From assembly GCF_001512305.1 (NCBI RefSeq), contig NZ_LNUT01000004.1, positions 665,657 to 729,656 on the forward strand: a DNA stretch of 64,000 nt, in the 5' to 3' direction. The translations under genes were made by a program, and so were the position numbers. Origin of the DNA: Arthrobacter sp. EPSL27. GTDB taxonomy: Bacteria; Actinomycetota; Actinomycetes; Actinomycetales; Micrococcaceae. Shown piece by piece: positions 7,976 through 15,822 of this stretch. The notes beneath the pieces are model-generated. The model saw only the letters and a list, made by a program, of their open reading frames with translations. It searched no databases and was not told where the DNA came from. Each line of letters starts with the position of its first letter. Within the stretch, counting starts at the first letter, position 1.

Positions 7976-9532
7976 TCAGGCCACGGCCGCCTGAAAGTGG
8001 GCCTCGATGAGTCCTTTGATGTCGTTGTGGCAGCCACCGCAGCCCGTCCCTGCGCGGGTGGTGCCCGAGACCTCGGCCACCGTGCCGCAGCCTGCGGACA
8101 CCGCGGCGGCGATTGTGGTTCCGCTGACCCCGGCGCACCGGCACACGGTGCGCTCCGGGTCGGCAGCACCGGCCACGGACGCCTGGTCCGGGCCGTCGAG
8201 GCGCAACAGCAGCGAGCGGTCCGCCGGAAGCTCGGCGCCGCGTTCGAAGAGCTGCACCAGCTCGGCCGCGGTGCGGGGCATGCCCACCACCACGAGGCCT
8301 TCCAGCACACCGGCCCGGGTGGTCATCTTGACGTAGCGGCCGTGTTCCGGATCAGCCCATTGGGCAATCTGCAGCCGGGCACGGCCGTTCACGGCCCCGG
8401 CCGTCAGCGCCTCCTCGTCCCAGGGGTCGGCGCGGACTTCCCCCGCCACCGCCATGTTCATGCCGCGGGCCTTCAGCACAATGACGCCCGGAAGCTCCGG
8501 GGCCAGGGGAGGAAGCGAGCCGGCGCCGGGGGATCCGGCGGCCAGCAGCGTCAGGTATTCGGCGAGCCATTCGGCCTGCCGCCAGCCCGGGCCCACCAGC
8601 CCTGACGGGCCGCGCGCGGTGCGGCACTCGATGCAGTCCGGATCGGGACAGCGGACCTCGGCGCAGTCGCCGATCGCGAAGATGTGGGGCTCGTGGTGTG
8701 CCCGCAGTTTGTGGTCCACCAGGATCCCGGCTCCGGTGGAGAGCCCGCAGCCTTCAGCGAGCTCGGTCCGCGGCCGGACGCCGCAGGACAGCACCAGCAG
8801 GTCGCCGTCGATCGCGGAGCCGTCGTCGAGCAGCAGCGCCGAGAAGCCGCCGCCGGGGGCGTTGTGTTCGACGCCGGTGGACCGGGCGTTGCCGGCCACC
8901 CGCACGCCGCAGTTCCGCAGGGATGCGGCGAGCACGGCGCCGCCGCCCCGGTCGATGTTGCGGCCCAGCGGATGCGGGCCGTTGTGCACCACCGTCACGG
9001 TGGCGCCCTCCTCGGCCGCGGCCAGGGCCGTTTCCAGGCCCAGCACGCCGCCGCCGAGCACCACCACGCGCTTGCCCCCGGCCACGGCCGCCTGCAGCGC
9101 CGCAGCGTCGCGCAGGTCCCGGAGCGCCGTCACGCCGGCCGGTAGCACCGGGGCGGCCGGGTCCGGGTTGAGGCCCGTGAGGTTGGGGATTACCGGGCGC
9201 GATCCGGTGGCGAAGACCAGCCGGTCGTAGCCCGGGGACGTGCCGTCGCTGAGGACCACCTGCTGCCGGGCCCGGTCCACGCGGCGGACGCGGACGCCCA
9301 GCCGCACGTCGACGCCGTCGGCAATCAGTGCGGCCGCGTCGGACAGCGCCAGGGCCGCTGCCGTGGTCCGGCCGACGCCGAGGTCCGCCACCAGCACCCG
9401 GTTGTAGGCGGCCTCGGCCTCCTCGCCGACCACGCTCAGGTGCGCGAGGCCGCTGCGGACCGCCGGCAGCAGCTCATCGACCAGCCGCGCGGCCACCGGA
9501 CCGAAGCCCACAACAACAATGCGCTCAGTCAT
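7976..9532 (-). CDS. nasB: FAD-dependent assimilatory nitrate/nitrite reductase electron-transfer subunit (NasB/NirB N-terminal type)
   Basis: A 518-residue flavoprotein that should pass electrons from NAD(P)H to the nitrate reductase encoded immediately upstream. It has an N-terminal FAD fold (IVVVGFGPVAARLV), a central NAD(P)H fold (RVVVLGGGVLGLETALA), the second FAD contact (IFAIGDCAEV) and a C-terminal BFD-like [2Fe-2S] domain with cysteines in VCRCAG and GCGGCH. A further Cys cluster (CPDPDCIEC, around residue 300) is also present. It lacks the siroheme and 4Fe-4S half of full NirB, so it is not itself a nitrite reductase. Its ATG overlaps the nasC stop by four bases (ATGA). Electron donation to NasC is inferred from gene order and domains. 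Confidence 0.85.
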   Translation of the reverse strand: MTERIVVVGFGPVAARLVDELLPAVRSGLAHLSVVGEEAEAAYNRVLVADLGVGRTTAAALALSDAAALIADGVDVRLGVRVRRVDRARQQVVLSDGTSPGYDRLVFATGSRPVIPNLTGLNPDPAAPVLPAGVTALRDLRDAAALQAAVAGGKRVVVLGGGVLGLETALAAAEEGATVTVVHNGPHPLGRNIDRGGGAVLAASLRNCGVRVAGNARSTGVEHNAPGGGFSALLLDDGSAIDGDLLVLSCGVRPRTELAEGCGLSTGAGILVDHKLRAHHEPHIFAIGDCAEVRCPDPDCIECRTARGPSGLVGPGWRQAEWLAEYLTLLAAGSPGAGSLPPLAPELPGVIVLKARGMNMAVAGEVRADPWDEEALTAGAVNGRARLQIAQWADPEHGRYVKMTTRAGVLEGLVVVGMPRTAAELVQLFERGAELPADRSLLLRLDGPDQASVAGAADPERTVCRCAGVSGTTIAAAVSAGCGTVAEVSGTTRAGTGCGGCHNDIKGLIEAHFQAAVA

Positions 9533-11694
9533 AACGCACCTTCCTTCTGCAGTTCGTTGGCGCGGGGTTCGGCAGCCGCGGGCCGGACCCAGACGTGGCT
9601 TGTCTTGAATTCCGGCATCCCGGAGATCGGATCCGTGGCCGCCTCGGTCAGCCGGTTGGCGCTCTCCAGTTCGGGGAAATGGAACGGCAGGAACACCGTT
9701 TCGGGCCGGATGTCCGTGCTCAGCTCCGCACGGCAGGACACCTCACCGCGGCTGTTGGAGATCGAGACGAGGTCTCCCTCGGCGATGCCCTGCGCAGCGG
9801 CCGCTGCGGGATGGATCTGCAGCCGTGCCCCGGGCCGGGCCGCGGCGAGGGCGGCCACCCGGCGGGTCTGCGCACCGGACTGGTAGTGCTCCATCAGACG
9901 CCCGGTGATCAGGGTCATCGGAGTGCCAGCGGGGTCCGCGGCGGAAGCGGCGGACCCGGTGCCGGGCCCCGACGACGGAGTACGACGGCGGGGCGTCACC
10001 GGGGTGAACACGGCCCGGCCGTCCGCGTGGGCGAACGCGTCCAGGAACAGCCGCGGCGTTCCGGTGCTGCCGGCGGGGTAGGGCCAGTAGGCTGCCTCGC
10101 CGCGGTCCAGCATGGCGTAGTCGATGCCGGAGTAGTCGGCCAGGCCGCCGGCGGAGGCGAGCCGGATCTCCTCGAAGACGGACTCCGGGTCTTCGCTGAA
10201 CGTCGAGGGGGCGTCCAGGGCTTCGGCCAGCCGGGCCATGATCCACAGCTCGGTGCGCACCCCGGGCGGGGGAGCGAGGGCCCGGCGGCGGCGCAGCACC
10301 CTGCCCTCCAGGTTGGTCAGGGTGCCTTCCTCCTCGGCCCACTGGGTGACCGGCAGGACCAGGTCTGCCTCGGCGGCGGTCTCGGAGAGGAAGAAATCGC
10401 AGACCACCAGGAAGTCCAGGCTCCGCAGGCCGGCGATCACGGCGTTGGCGTCCGGCGCGGACACCGCCACATTGGCGCCGTGCACAAAGAGGCAGCGGAC
10501 GCCGTCGGGCTGTCCCAGCGACTTCAGGAGCTGCACGGCGGGCAGCCCGGGGCCCGGGATCAGGGTTTCCGGCACGCCCCAGACGGCGGCCATGTGGGCG
10601 CGGGCGGCGGGGTCTGTGATTTTGCGGTAGCCGGGAAGCTGGTCCGCTTTCTGCCCGTGTTCGCGGCCGCCCTGGCCGTTGCCCTGGCCGGTGAGGGTGC
10701 CGTAGCCGCTGCGGGCGGAGCCGGGCAGGCCGAGCAGGAGGGCCAGGTTGATGGCGGCGGTGGCGGTGTCCGTGCCGTCGACGTGCTGTTCCACGCCGCG
10801 GCCGGTGAGGATGTAGCTGCCGCCGCGCCGGGATCCGTCGGCGAGCCGGCGGGCCGTCTCGCGGATCAGCCCGGCCGGGACGCCGGTGATGGACTGCACG
10901 CGCTCGGGCCAGTAGGAGGCCACGCTGCGGGCCACCGCCTCGTAGCCGGTGGTGCGGGCGGCGGTGTAGCCGGCGTCGGCCAGGCCCTCATGGATCACCG
11001 CGTGCGAGATGCCCAGCAGGAGGGCGAGGTCTGTGCCCGGCAGCGGCGCAAGGTGCAGGCCGCCGCCGTCGTCCGTGAAAGCCGCGGTGGCGGAGCGCCG
11101 GGGGTCCACCACGATCAGCCCGCCGGCGTCGCGGGCGCCCTGGAGGTGCTGGACGAAGGGCGGCATGGTTTCGGCGACGTTGGAGCCAAGCATCAGGATG
11201 GTGCTGGCGGAGTCGAGGTCCTCCACCGGGAACGGCAGGCCGCGGTCGACGCCGAACGCGCGCATCCCGGCGGCGGCGGCCGAGGACATGCAGAACCGGC
11301 CGTTGTAGTCGATCCGTGAGGTGCCGAGGGCCAGCCGGGCGAATTTGCCCAGCTGGTAGGCCTTCTCATTGGTGAGTCCGCCGCCGCCGAAGACTCCGAT
11401 CGCGTCCGCGCCGTGGCGGGCGCGGGTGGTCTTGACGGCGGCGGTGATCAGCGCCAGGGCCTCGTCCCAGCCCACCGGACGGTGGACGCCGTCGGCGCCC
11501 CTGCGCAGCGGCTCGGTGACGCGTCCGGGGTGCTGCAGGAGCGACGCCGAGGTCCAGCCCTTGCGGCACAGGCCGCCGCGGTTGGTGGGGAAGTCCCGGC
11601 CGGCCACGTCCGGGGGAGCGGCCGGCGCGGGGGTGAGCGTCATGGCGCACTGCAGGGCGCAGTAGGGGCAGTGCGTGGCGGCGCCGTTGGTCAT
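9529..11694 (-). CDS. nasC: assimilatory nitrate reductase catalytic subunit (molybdopterin oxidoreductase)
   Basis: Reduces nitrate to nitrite in the cytoplasm. The 721-residue protein has an N-terminal [4Fe-4S] motif (Cys9-X2-Cys12-X3-Cys16-X26-Cys43), the molybdenum-ligand Cys135 in NGRFCMSS and the C-terminal MopB dinucleotide-binding domain (LITGRLMEHYQSG). There is no Tat signal, as expected for an assimilatory enzyme. It starts at an ATG one base after the narK stop and ends in a four-base overlap with nasB, so transport, catalysis and electron supply are translated together. Nitrite reductase genes are not in the window. A short Ser/Gly/Pro linker (around residues 600-620) precedes the C-terminal domain. 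Confidence 0.92.
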   Translation of the reverse strand: MTNGAATHCPYCALQCAMTLTPAPAAPPDVAGRDFPTNRGGLCRKGWTSASLLQHPGRVTEPLRRGADGVHRPVGWDEALALITAAVKTTRARHGADAIGVFGGGGLTNEKAYQLGKFARLALGTSRIDYNGRFCMSSAAAAGMRAFGVDRGLPFPVEDLDSASTILMLGSNVAETMPPFVQHLQGARDAGGLIVVDPRRSATAAFTDDGGGLHLAPLPGTDLALLLGISHAVIHEGLADAGYTAARTTGYEAVARSVASYWPERVQSITGVPAGLIRETARRLADGSRRGGSYILTGRGVEQHVDGTDTATAAINLALLLGLPGSARSGYGTLTGQGNGQGGREHGQKADQLPGYRKITDPAARAHMAAVWGVPETLIPGPGLPAVQLLKSLGQPDGVRCLFVHGANVAVSAPDANAVIAGLRSLDFLVVCDFFLSETAAEADLVLPVTQWAEEEGTLTNLEGRVLRRRRALAPPPGVRTELWIMARLAEALDAPSTFSEDPESVFEEIRLASAGGLADYSGIDYAMLDRGEAAYWPYPAGSTGTPRLFLDAFAHADGRAVFTPVTPRRRTPSSGPGTGSAASAADPAGTPMTLITGRLMEHYQSGAQTRRVAALAAARPGARLQIHPAAAAAQGIAEGDLVSISNSRGEVSCRAELSTDIRPETVFLPFHFPELESANRLTEAATDPISGMPEFKTSHVWVRPAAAEPRANELQKEGAL

Positions 11695-11695
11695 G

Positions 11696-13132
11696 TTAGA
11701 CGTGTCCCATCGCGTTCCGGTTGGCGTTGCGGATGTAGAAGAACCAGCAGACGGCGAGCATCAGGACATAGGCGCCGACGAAACCGTAGAACGCCGGGGT
11801 GTACGAGCCGCTGGTGGTGTTGGAGGCGTTGAGCACCTGCGGGATAACGAAGCCTCCGTAGGCGCCGATGGCCGAGATCAGGCCCAGGGCCGAGGAGGCG
11901 AGGCGCTGGGTGGTGACGGTGCCGGCGCCGGACTTTGCCGCGCGGCTGGAGGTGGCGAAAATGATGGGGATCATCCGGTAGGTTGCGCCGTTCCCGAAGC
12001 CGCTGGCGGTGAAGAGCAGCAGGAACAGGCCCAGGAACATCCAGAAGTTCTTCAGCGGCAGTGTCCAGACCATGGCCAGGGTGATCACTGCCATCGATGC
12101 GAATGCGGCGACCGTCATCCGGGCGCCGCCCATGCGGTCGGCCATGCGTCCGCCGTAGGGACGGGCCAGCGACCCCACCAGCGGGCCCAGGAACGCGAGG
12201 GAGAGGGCCACCGTGCCGACCCCGATCGAGGAGAACGCCGGGAAGTAGTCCTTGATGAGCTTGGGGAACACACCGGCGAAGCCGATGAACGAACCGAAGG
12301 TGCCGATGTACAGCAGCGCCATGATCCACAGGTGCGGTTCCTTCAGCGCGGCGAGCGAGCCGGCGACGTCGCCCTTGGCGCTGGTGAGGTTGTCCATGTA
12401 CTTCCACGCGCCGAACGCGGCGAGCAGGATCAGCGGGACCCACATCAGGCCGGCGACGGGCAGGTTGACGGTGCCGGCGGCCAGGAGCGTGATGGCCACC
12501 GGGACGGCGAGCTGCGCGACGGCGGCACCCAGGTTCCCGCCGGCGGCGTTGAGGCCCAGCGCCCAGCCCTTTTCGCGGGCGGGGTAGAAGAAGGTGATGT
12601 TGGCCATGGAGCTGGCGAAGTTGCCGCCGCCGAACCCGGCCAGGGCTGCGACCAGGAGCATGGTGCCGAACGGCGTTTCCGGGTTGGAGACGCACAACGC
12701 CAGCCCGATCGAGGGAATGAGCAGCAGCAGTGCCGAGACGATGGTCCAGTTGCGGCCGCCGAAGCGGGGGACCATAAAGGTGTAGGGGATCCGGAGGGTG
12801 GCCCCCACCAGGCTGGGCATGGAGATCAGCCAGAAGATTTCCGAGGTGGTGAAGGTGAAGCCGGCCGCGGGGAGCTGGACCACCACGATCGACCACAGCT
12901 GCCACACCACAAAGCCCAGGAACTCGGCGAAGATGGACCAGTTCAGGTTGCGGCGGGCGATGGCCCGGCCCTGGGATTCCCACTGTTCCTTGTTCTCCGC
13001 ATCCCAGTTCGCGATCCAGCGGCCGGGGCGGTGTTCGAGGGCGGGCCCGCCGAGGGCGGTGCCGGCACGGGCGGCGGGGGAAATTCCGGGGGAAATGCCG
13101 GTCGGGGCATCTGCGGTGCGTTCAGCAGTCAC
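11696..13132 (-). CDS. narK: nitrate/nitrite transporter, NarK family (MFS)
   Basis: A 478-residue MFS carrier with about 12 transmembrane helices. Nitrate-family signatures are visible: GFGGGNFASSMANI in the first half and NAAGGNLGAAVAQ just after, which form the Gly/Asn-rich nitrate signature in the pore. The GTG start at 13132 has an excellent AAGGAGG five bases upstream. The first ~35 residues are a polar Ala/Thr-rich cytosolic extension. It is the first gene of the nitrate operon; nasC begins one base after its stop. The intergenic region shared with the divergent MHS transporter contains an AACGT-N6-ACGTT inverted repeat that may serve nitrogen control. Confidence 0.92.
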   Translation of the reverse strand: MTAERTADAPTGISPGISPAARAGTALGGPALEHRPGRWIANWDAENKEQWESQGRAIARRNLNWSIFAEFLGFVVWQLWSIVVVQLPAAGFTFTTSEIFWLISMPSLVGATLRIPYTFMVPRFGGRNWTIVSALLLLIPSIGLALCVSNPETPFGTMLLVAALAGFGGGNFASSMANITFFYPAREKGWALGLNAAGGNLGAAVAQLAVPVAITLLAAGTVNLPVAGLMWVPLILLAAFGAWKYMDNLTSAKGDVAGSLAALKEPHLWIMALLYIGTFGSFIGFAGVFPKLIKDYFPAFSSIGVGTVALSLAFLGPLVGSLARPYGGRMADRMGGARMTVAAFASMAVITLAMVWTLPLKNFWMFLGLFLLLFTASGFGNGATYRMIPIIFATSSRAAKSGAGTVTTQRLASSALGLISAIGAYGGFVIPQVLNASNTTSGSYTPAFYGFVGAYVLMLAVCWFFYIRNANRNAMGHV

Positions 13133-13202
13133 GGGGACCTCCTTGGGGATGTTGTCCTTTCACGGTAGGGACGCCGCGTTTCCGGGACCGTCGCTGTTTG
13201 TT

Positions 13203-13218
13203 AACGTGCTGTGACGTT
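13203..13218 (-). promoter_or_regulatory. candidate operator upstream of narK (AACGT-N6-ACGTT)
   Basis: A perfect five-base inverted repeat with a six-base spacer lies about 80 bases upstream of narK. GTCACA and ACAAAC both recur close by on the narK strand. The spacing could suit a nitrogen regulator of the GlnR type, but the sequence is not a clean match to the consensus I remember. Candidate only. Confidence 0.3.
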
Positions 13219-13345
13219 TGCCTATCGGCGCGTTTGTGACGGGGTGAGGGGATGTTGGGGGCATAGTGTGATGACCACCACGTGAGACGAATCAACCTGT
13301 CCAAATAGTGGAACATTTGTCCATTGACTGGACGCCCGGAACTAA

Positions 13346-13357
13346 TATGTAAACATA
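13346..13357 (+). promoter_or_regulatory. palindrome TATGT-AA-ACATA upstream of the MHS transporter
   Basis: A 12-base inverted repeat, A/T-rich in a G/C-rich region, lies about 65 bases upstream of the MHS transporter. It follows a TTGACT hexamer at 13324-13329 by 16 bases, so it may overlap the -10 element (TATGTA). A regulator bound here could block transcription. Promoter assignment is tentative. Confidence 0.35.
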
Positions 13358-13419
13358 CGTATCCTCCGCCGGGCGGCTTCGAGCAGCACCAGTCCGGTCT
13401 TCAATGAAAGCGCTACTAC

Positions 13420-14832
13420 ATGTCATCCACTGCTACATCCACGGAGCATGGGTCCGCCAAACAGGTGAACTCGCGCGGCCGCGTCATCGTCGCCAGCCTG
13501 GTCGGCACCACCGTTGAGTTCTACGACTTCTACGTGTACGCCACCGCCGCTGTGCTCGTCTTCCCCCGCCTGTTCTTCCCCGGGCAGAACGAAACCACCC
13601 AGCTGCTGAGCTCCTTCGCGGTGTTTGGTGTCGCCTTCATCGCCCGCCCGCTCGGGTCCATCGTCTTTGGTCACTTCGGTGACAAGTTCGGCCGCAAGGG
13701 CACCCTGGTGGCGTCGCTGCTGACCATGGGCATTGCCACCTTCCTCATCGGCTGCCTCCCGACGGCGCTCGTGCCGGGCTGGGAATTCTGGGCGCCGGCC
13801 CTGCTGGTTGTGATGCGCTTCGCCCAGGGCCTGGCCCTCGGCGGCGAGTGGAGCGGTGCCGCACTGCTGGCCACCGAGAATGCCCCGGCGGACAAGCGCG
13901 CCATCTACGGCACGTTCCCGCAGCTGGGTGCCCCGATCGGCTTCATCATCGCCAACGTGATCTTCCTGGTCTTCAGCTACGCACTCTCCCCGGAAGCGTT
14001 TATGGAGTGGGGCTGGCGTGTGCCGTTCCTGCTCAGCGCCGTGATGGTCATCATCGGCCTCTACGTCCGCCTCAAGCTGATCGAGACCCCGGCCTTCACC
14101 AAGGTCATCGAATCCAAAGAGGTGGCCAAGCTGCCCCTGGCCCGGGTCTTCAAGACCAGCTGGCGCCAGCTGATCCTGGGCACGTTCATCATGCTCGCCA
14201 CGTACGTCCTCTTCTACCTGATGACCACGTTCACCCTGACCTACGGCACCCGCGCGTCCAGCCTGGACGCCGCCAAGGCTGCAGCGGAGAAGGCCGGCAA
14301 GCCGATGACCGAGGCGGCCGCAGCCGCGTTTGTTCCCGGCCTGGGCTACTCCCGCAACGACTTCCTCTGGATGCTGATTGCCGGCGTCGTGTTCTTCGGC
14401 ATCTTCACCCTGGTCTCCGGCCCGCTGGCCGAGAAGTACGGCCGCCGCAAAATGCTGATCGCCGTGACCTTCGGCATCTTCGCGTTCGGCCTGCTGTTCG
14501 TTCCGCTGTTCAGCGCAGGCTTCGTGGGCACCATGGCCCTGCTGATCATCGGCTTCTCCCTGATGGGGCTGACCTTCGGGCCCATGGGGGCGCTGCTGCC
14601 GGAGCTCTTCCCGACGAACGTCCGGTACACCGGCTCCGCCATCAGCTACAACTTCTCGTCCATCCTGGGCGCAGCGGTGGCCCCGTTCATCGCCGTCTGG
14701 CTCTGGGAGATGGCGAAGGGCAGCCCCGTGCTGGTGGGTGTCTACCTCGCGGTCATGTCCGTGCTGACGCTGATCGCACTCTTCGTCAGCAAGGAAACCC
14801 GCGATCTGGACTACACCAACAACGTAGCCTGA
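13420..14832 (+). CDS. MFS transporter, metabolite:H+ symporter (MHS/ProP-like) family
   Basis: A 470-residue carrier with about 12 helices. MHS features are the early GTTVEFYDFYVYATAA, the loop 2-3 motif GHFGDKFGRKGT, and RFAQGLALGGEWSGAALL in helix 4. A longer periplasmic loop containing an Ala/Lys-rich insertion (around residues 285-310) sits between helices 7 and 8. Family substrates include proline/betaine, alpha-ketoglutarate, citrate, shikimate and aromatic acids; nothing here identifies which. It is divergently transcribed from narK and followed by a strong hairpin, so it looks monocistronic. No good ribosome site precedes the ATG. Confidence 0.88.
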   Translation: MSSTATSTEHGSAKQVNSRGRVIVASLVGTTVEFYDFYVYATAAVLVFPRLFFPGQNETTQLLSSFAVFGVAFIARPLGSIVFGHFGDKFGRKGTLVASLLTMGIATFLIGCLPTALVPGWEFWAPALLVVMRFAQGLALGGEWSGAALLATENAPADKRAIYGTFPQLGAPIGFIIANVIFLVFSYALSPEAFMEWGWRVPFLLSAVMVIIGLYVRLKLIETPAFTKVIESKEVAKLPLARVFKTSWRQLILGTFIMLATYVLFYLMTTFTLTYGTRASSLDAAKAAAEKAGKPMTEAAAAAFVPGLGYSRNDFLWMLIAGVVFFGIFTLVSGPLAEKYGRRKMLIAVTFGIFAFGLLFVPLFSAGFVGTMALLIIGFSLMGLTFGPMGALLPELFPTNVRYTGSAISYNFSSILGAAVAPFIAVWLWEMAKGSPVLVGVYLAVMSVLTLIALFVSKETRDLDYTNNVA

Positions 14833-14858
14833 CGCCCGTTCCCGGTCCGGGCTGACGC

Positions 14859-14955
14859 TCCTGCCCGGTTACTGATGGAATTGCCCGGTGTGTTCGCTGA
14901 ACACGCCGGGCATTTCCGTGTCCGGGGCCGGTGCGGGAAAAGTAACCGGGCAGGA
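14859..14955. repeat. nested inverted repeat (15-bp outer arms) enclosing a hairpin
   Basis: TCCTGCCCGGTTACT at 14859-14873 is exactly complementary to AGTAACCGGGCAGGA at 14941-14955, and a separate 31-base hairpin lies between them. The structure sits in the gap between two convergent genes and would fold the same way on either strand. Confidence 0.8.
14882..14912 (+). terminator. terminator hairpin of the MHS transporter gene
   Basis: Arms TGCCCGG-T-GTGTTC and GAACAC-G-CCGGGCA pair over 14 positions (one G-T wobble) around a three-base GCT loop, followed by TTT. It lies 50 bases after the MHS stop and is the inner element of the nested repeat. Confidence 0.75.
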
Positions 14956-14967
14956 ACGCTCCGCCCG

Positions 14968-14999
14968 GTCAGGGCAGGTCAGGTCAGGTCAGGGCAGGC
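14968..14999. repeat. short tandem repeat (GGTCA/GGGCA units)
   Basis: A run of five-base units, GGTCA and GGGCA alternating with three consecutive AGGTC copies, sits just before the end of the convergent amidotransferase gene. It probably arose by slippage; no function is evident. Confidence 0.6.
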
Positions 15000-15023
15000 C
15001 CGGGGTTGGTGCATCCAGCGCGG

Positions 15024-15770
15024 CTAGGCGGCGTAGCGCTCCACAAAGTTCCGCAGGATCTTCATCGGTTCCGTCGCGGAGAATCCCCGGGCGTCCTCCA
15101 TCAGCATCTCGGCGGCCTCGGGCGGGAAGTAGCCGGCGTGGCGGTAGATGTCGATCCGGGTCACCAGGCCCTGTGCATCGAGTTCGGGATGGAACTGCGT
15201 GGCGTACAGGTTGGTCTTGATCCGGAACATGTGCACCGGGCAGGTTGCGGAACTGGCCAGGAGCACCGCGTGGGAGGGCAGGAGCGTGCAGGCTTCCTTG
15301 TGGCCGGTGAAGGCTGTGAAAGTCTCCGGCAACCCCCGCAGCAGCGGATCCGCCAGCCCTTCCTCCGTCAGCTTGATGGCGACGCCGCCGAGGCCCTCCC
15401 CGTAGGTCCGGTCGATCACAGCGCCCTGGTGCCGGCCCAGCGTGCCCACCCCATAGCAGGCGCCGAGGAAGGGGAAGTCCGCAGGCACGATCCGGTCCAG
15501 CAGGGCCGCGAGCTCATGCTCCACCCGGTGCTGGACGTCGCTTTTTTGCCCGGCGGGATCGCTGGATGTAAACGGGCTCCCGCCCACAATCACGCCCGAG
15601 TAGTCGGCGAGGTCCAGCCGCGGAAGAGGCCCGGCCTCCATCCGGATGCGCTCCAACTGCGAGGGCTCCAGCCCGCCGTAACGCAGGTAGGCCTCGTATT
15701 CGTCCTCGGCAGCAGCGTCCTCTGCCCGGGAGGCAAGGAGCAGAAATGGCTTCACAGACCAAGTCTGCAC
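15024..15770 (-). CDS. class I glutamine amidotransferase-like protein (GMP synthase-type GATase)
   Basis: A stand-alone GATase1 domain of up to 248 residues. The nucleophile motif GACYGVG and the His-Glu of QFHPE are both present, so glutamine hydrolysis is plausible. No synthetase domain is attached; free-standing proteins of this type are often annotated as glutamine amidotransferases of unknown acceptor. GTG at 15770 and GTG at 15755 (product beginning VKPFLLLASR) are both possible. The large hairpin at 15772-15812 occupies the position where a ribosome site for 15770 would lie, which argues for 15755 or for RNA-level control. It lies 52 bases downstream of accA3 on the same strand. Confidence 0.8.
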   Translation of the reverse strand: MQTWSVKPFLLLASRAEDAAAEDEYEAYLRYGGLEPSQLERIRMEAGPLPRLDLADYSGVIVGGSPFTSSDPAGQKSDVQHRVEHELAALLDRIVPADFPFLGACYGVGTLGRHQGAVIDRTYGEGLGGVAIKLTEEGLADPLLRGLPETFTAFTGHKEACTLLPSHAVLLASSATCPVHMFRIKTNLYATQFHPELDAQGLVTRIDIYRHAGYFPPEAAEMLMEDARGFSATEPMKILRNFVERYAA

Positions 15771-15771
15771 G

Positions 15772-15812
15772 GGCGGGACGCGGGGGCGCCAGAGGCGCGC
15801 CCGCGTCCCGCC
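15772..15812 (-). terminator. very stable hairpin between accA3 and the amidotransferase gene
   Basis: Two 19-base arms pair at 18 positions (one G-G mismatch) around the loop AGA, starting ten bases past the accA3 stop. There is no T tract. It could end accA3 transcripts, protect their 3' end, or hide the start of the next gene. Confidence 0.6.
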
Positions 15813-15822
15813 GGGCGGTCAG

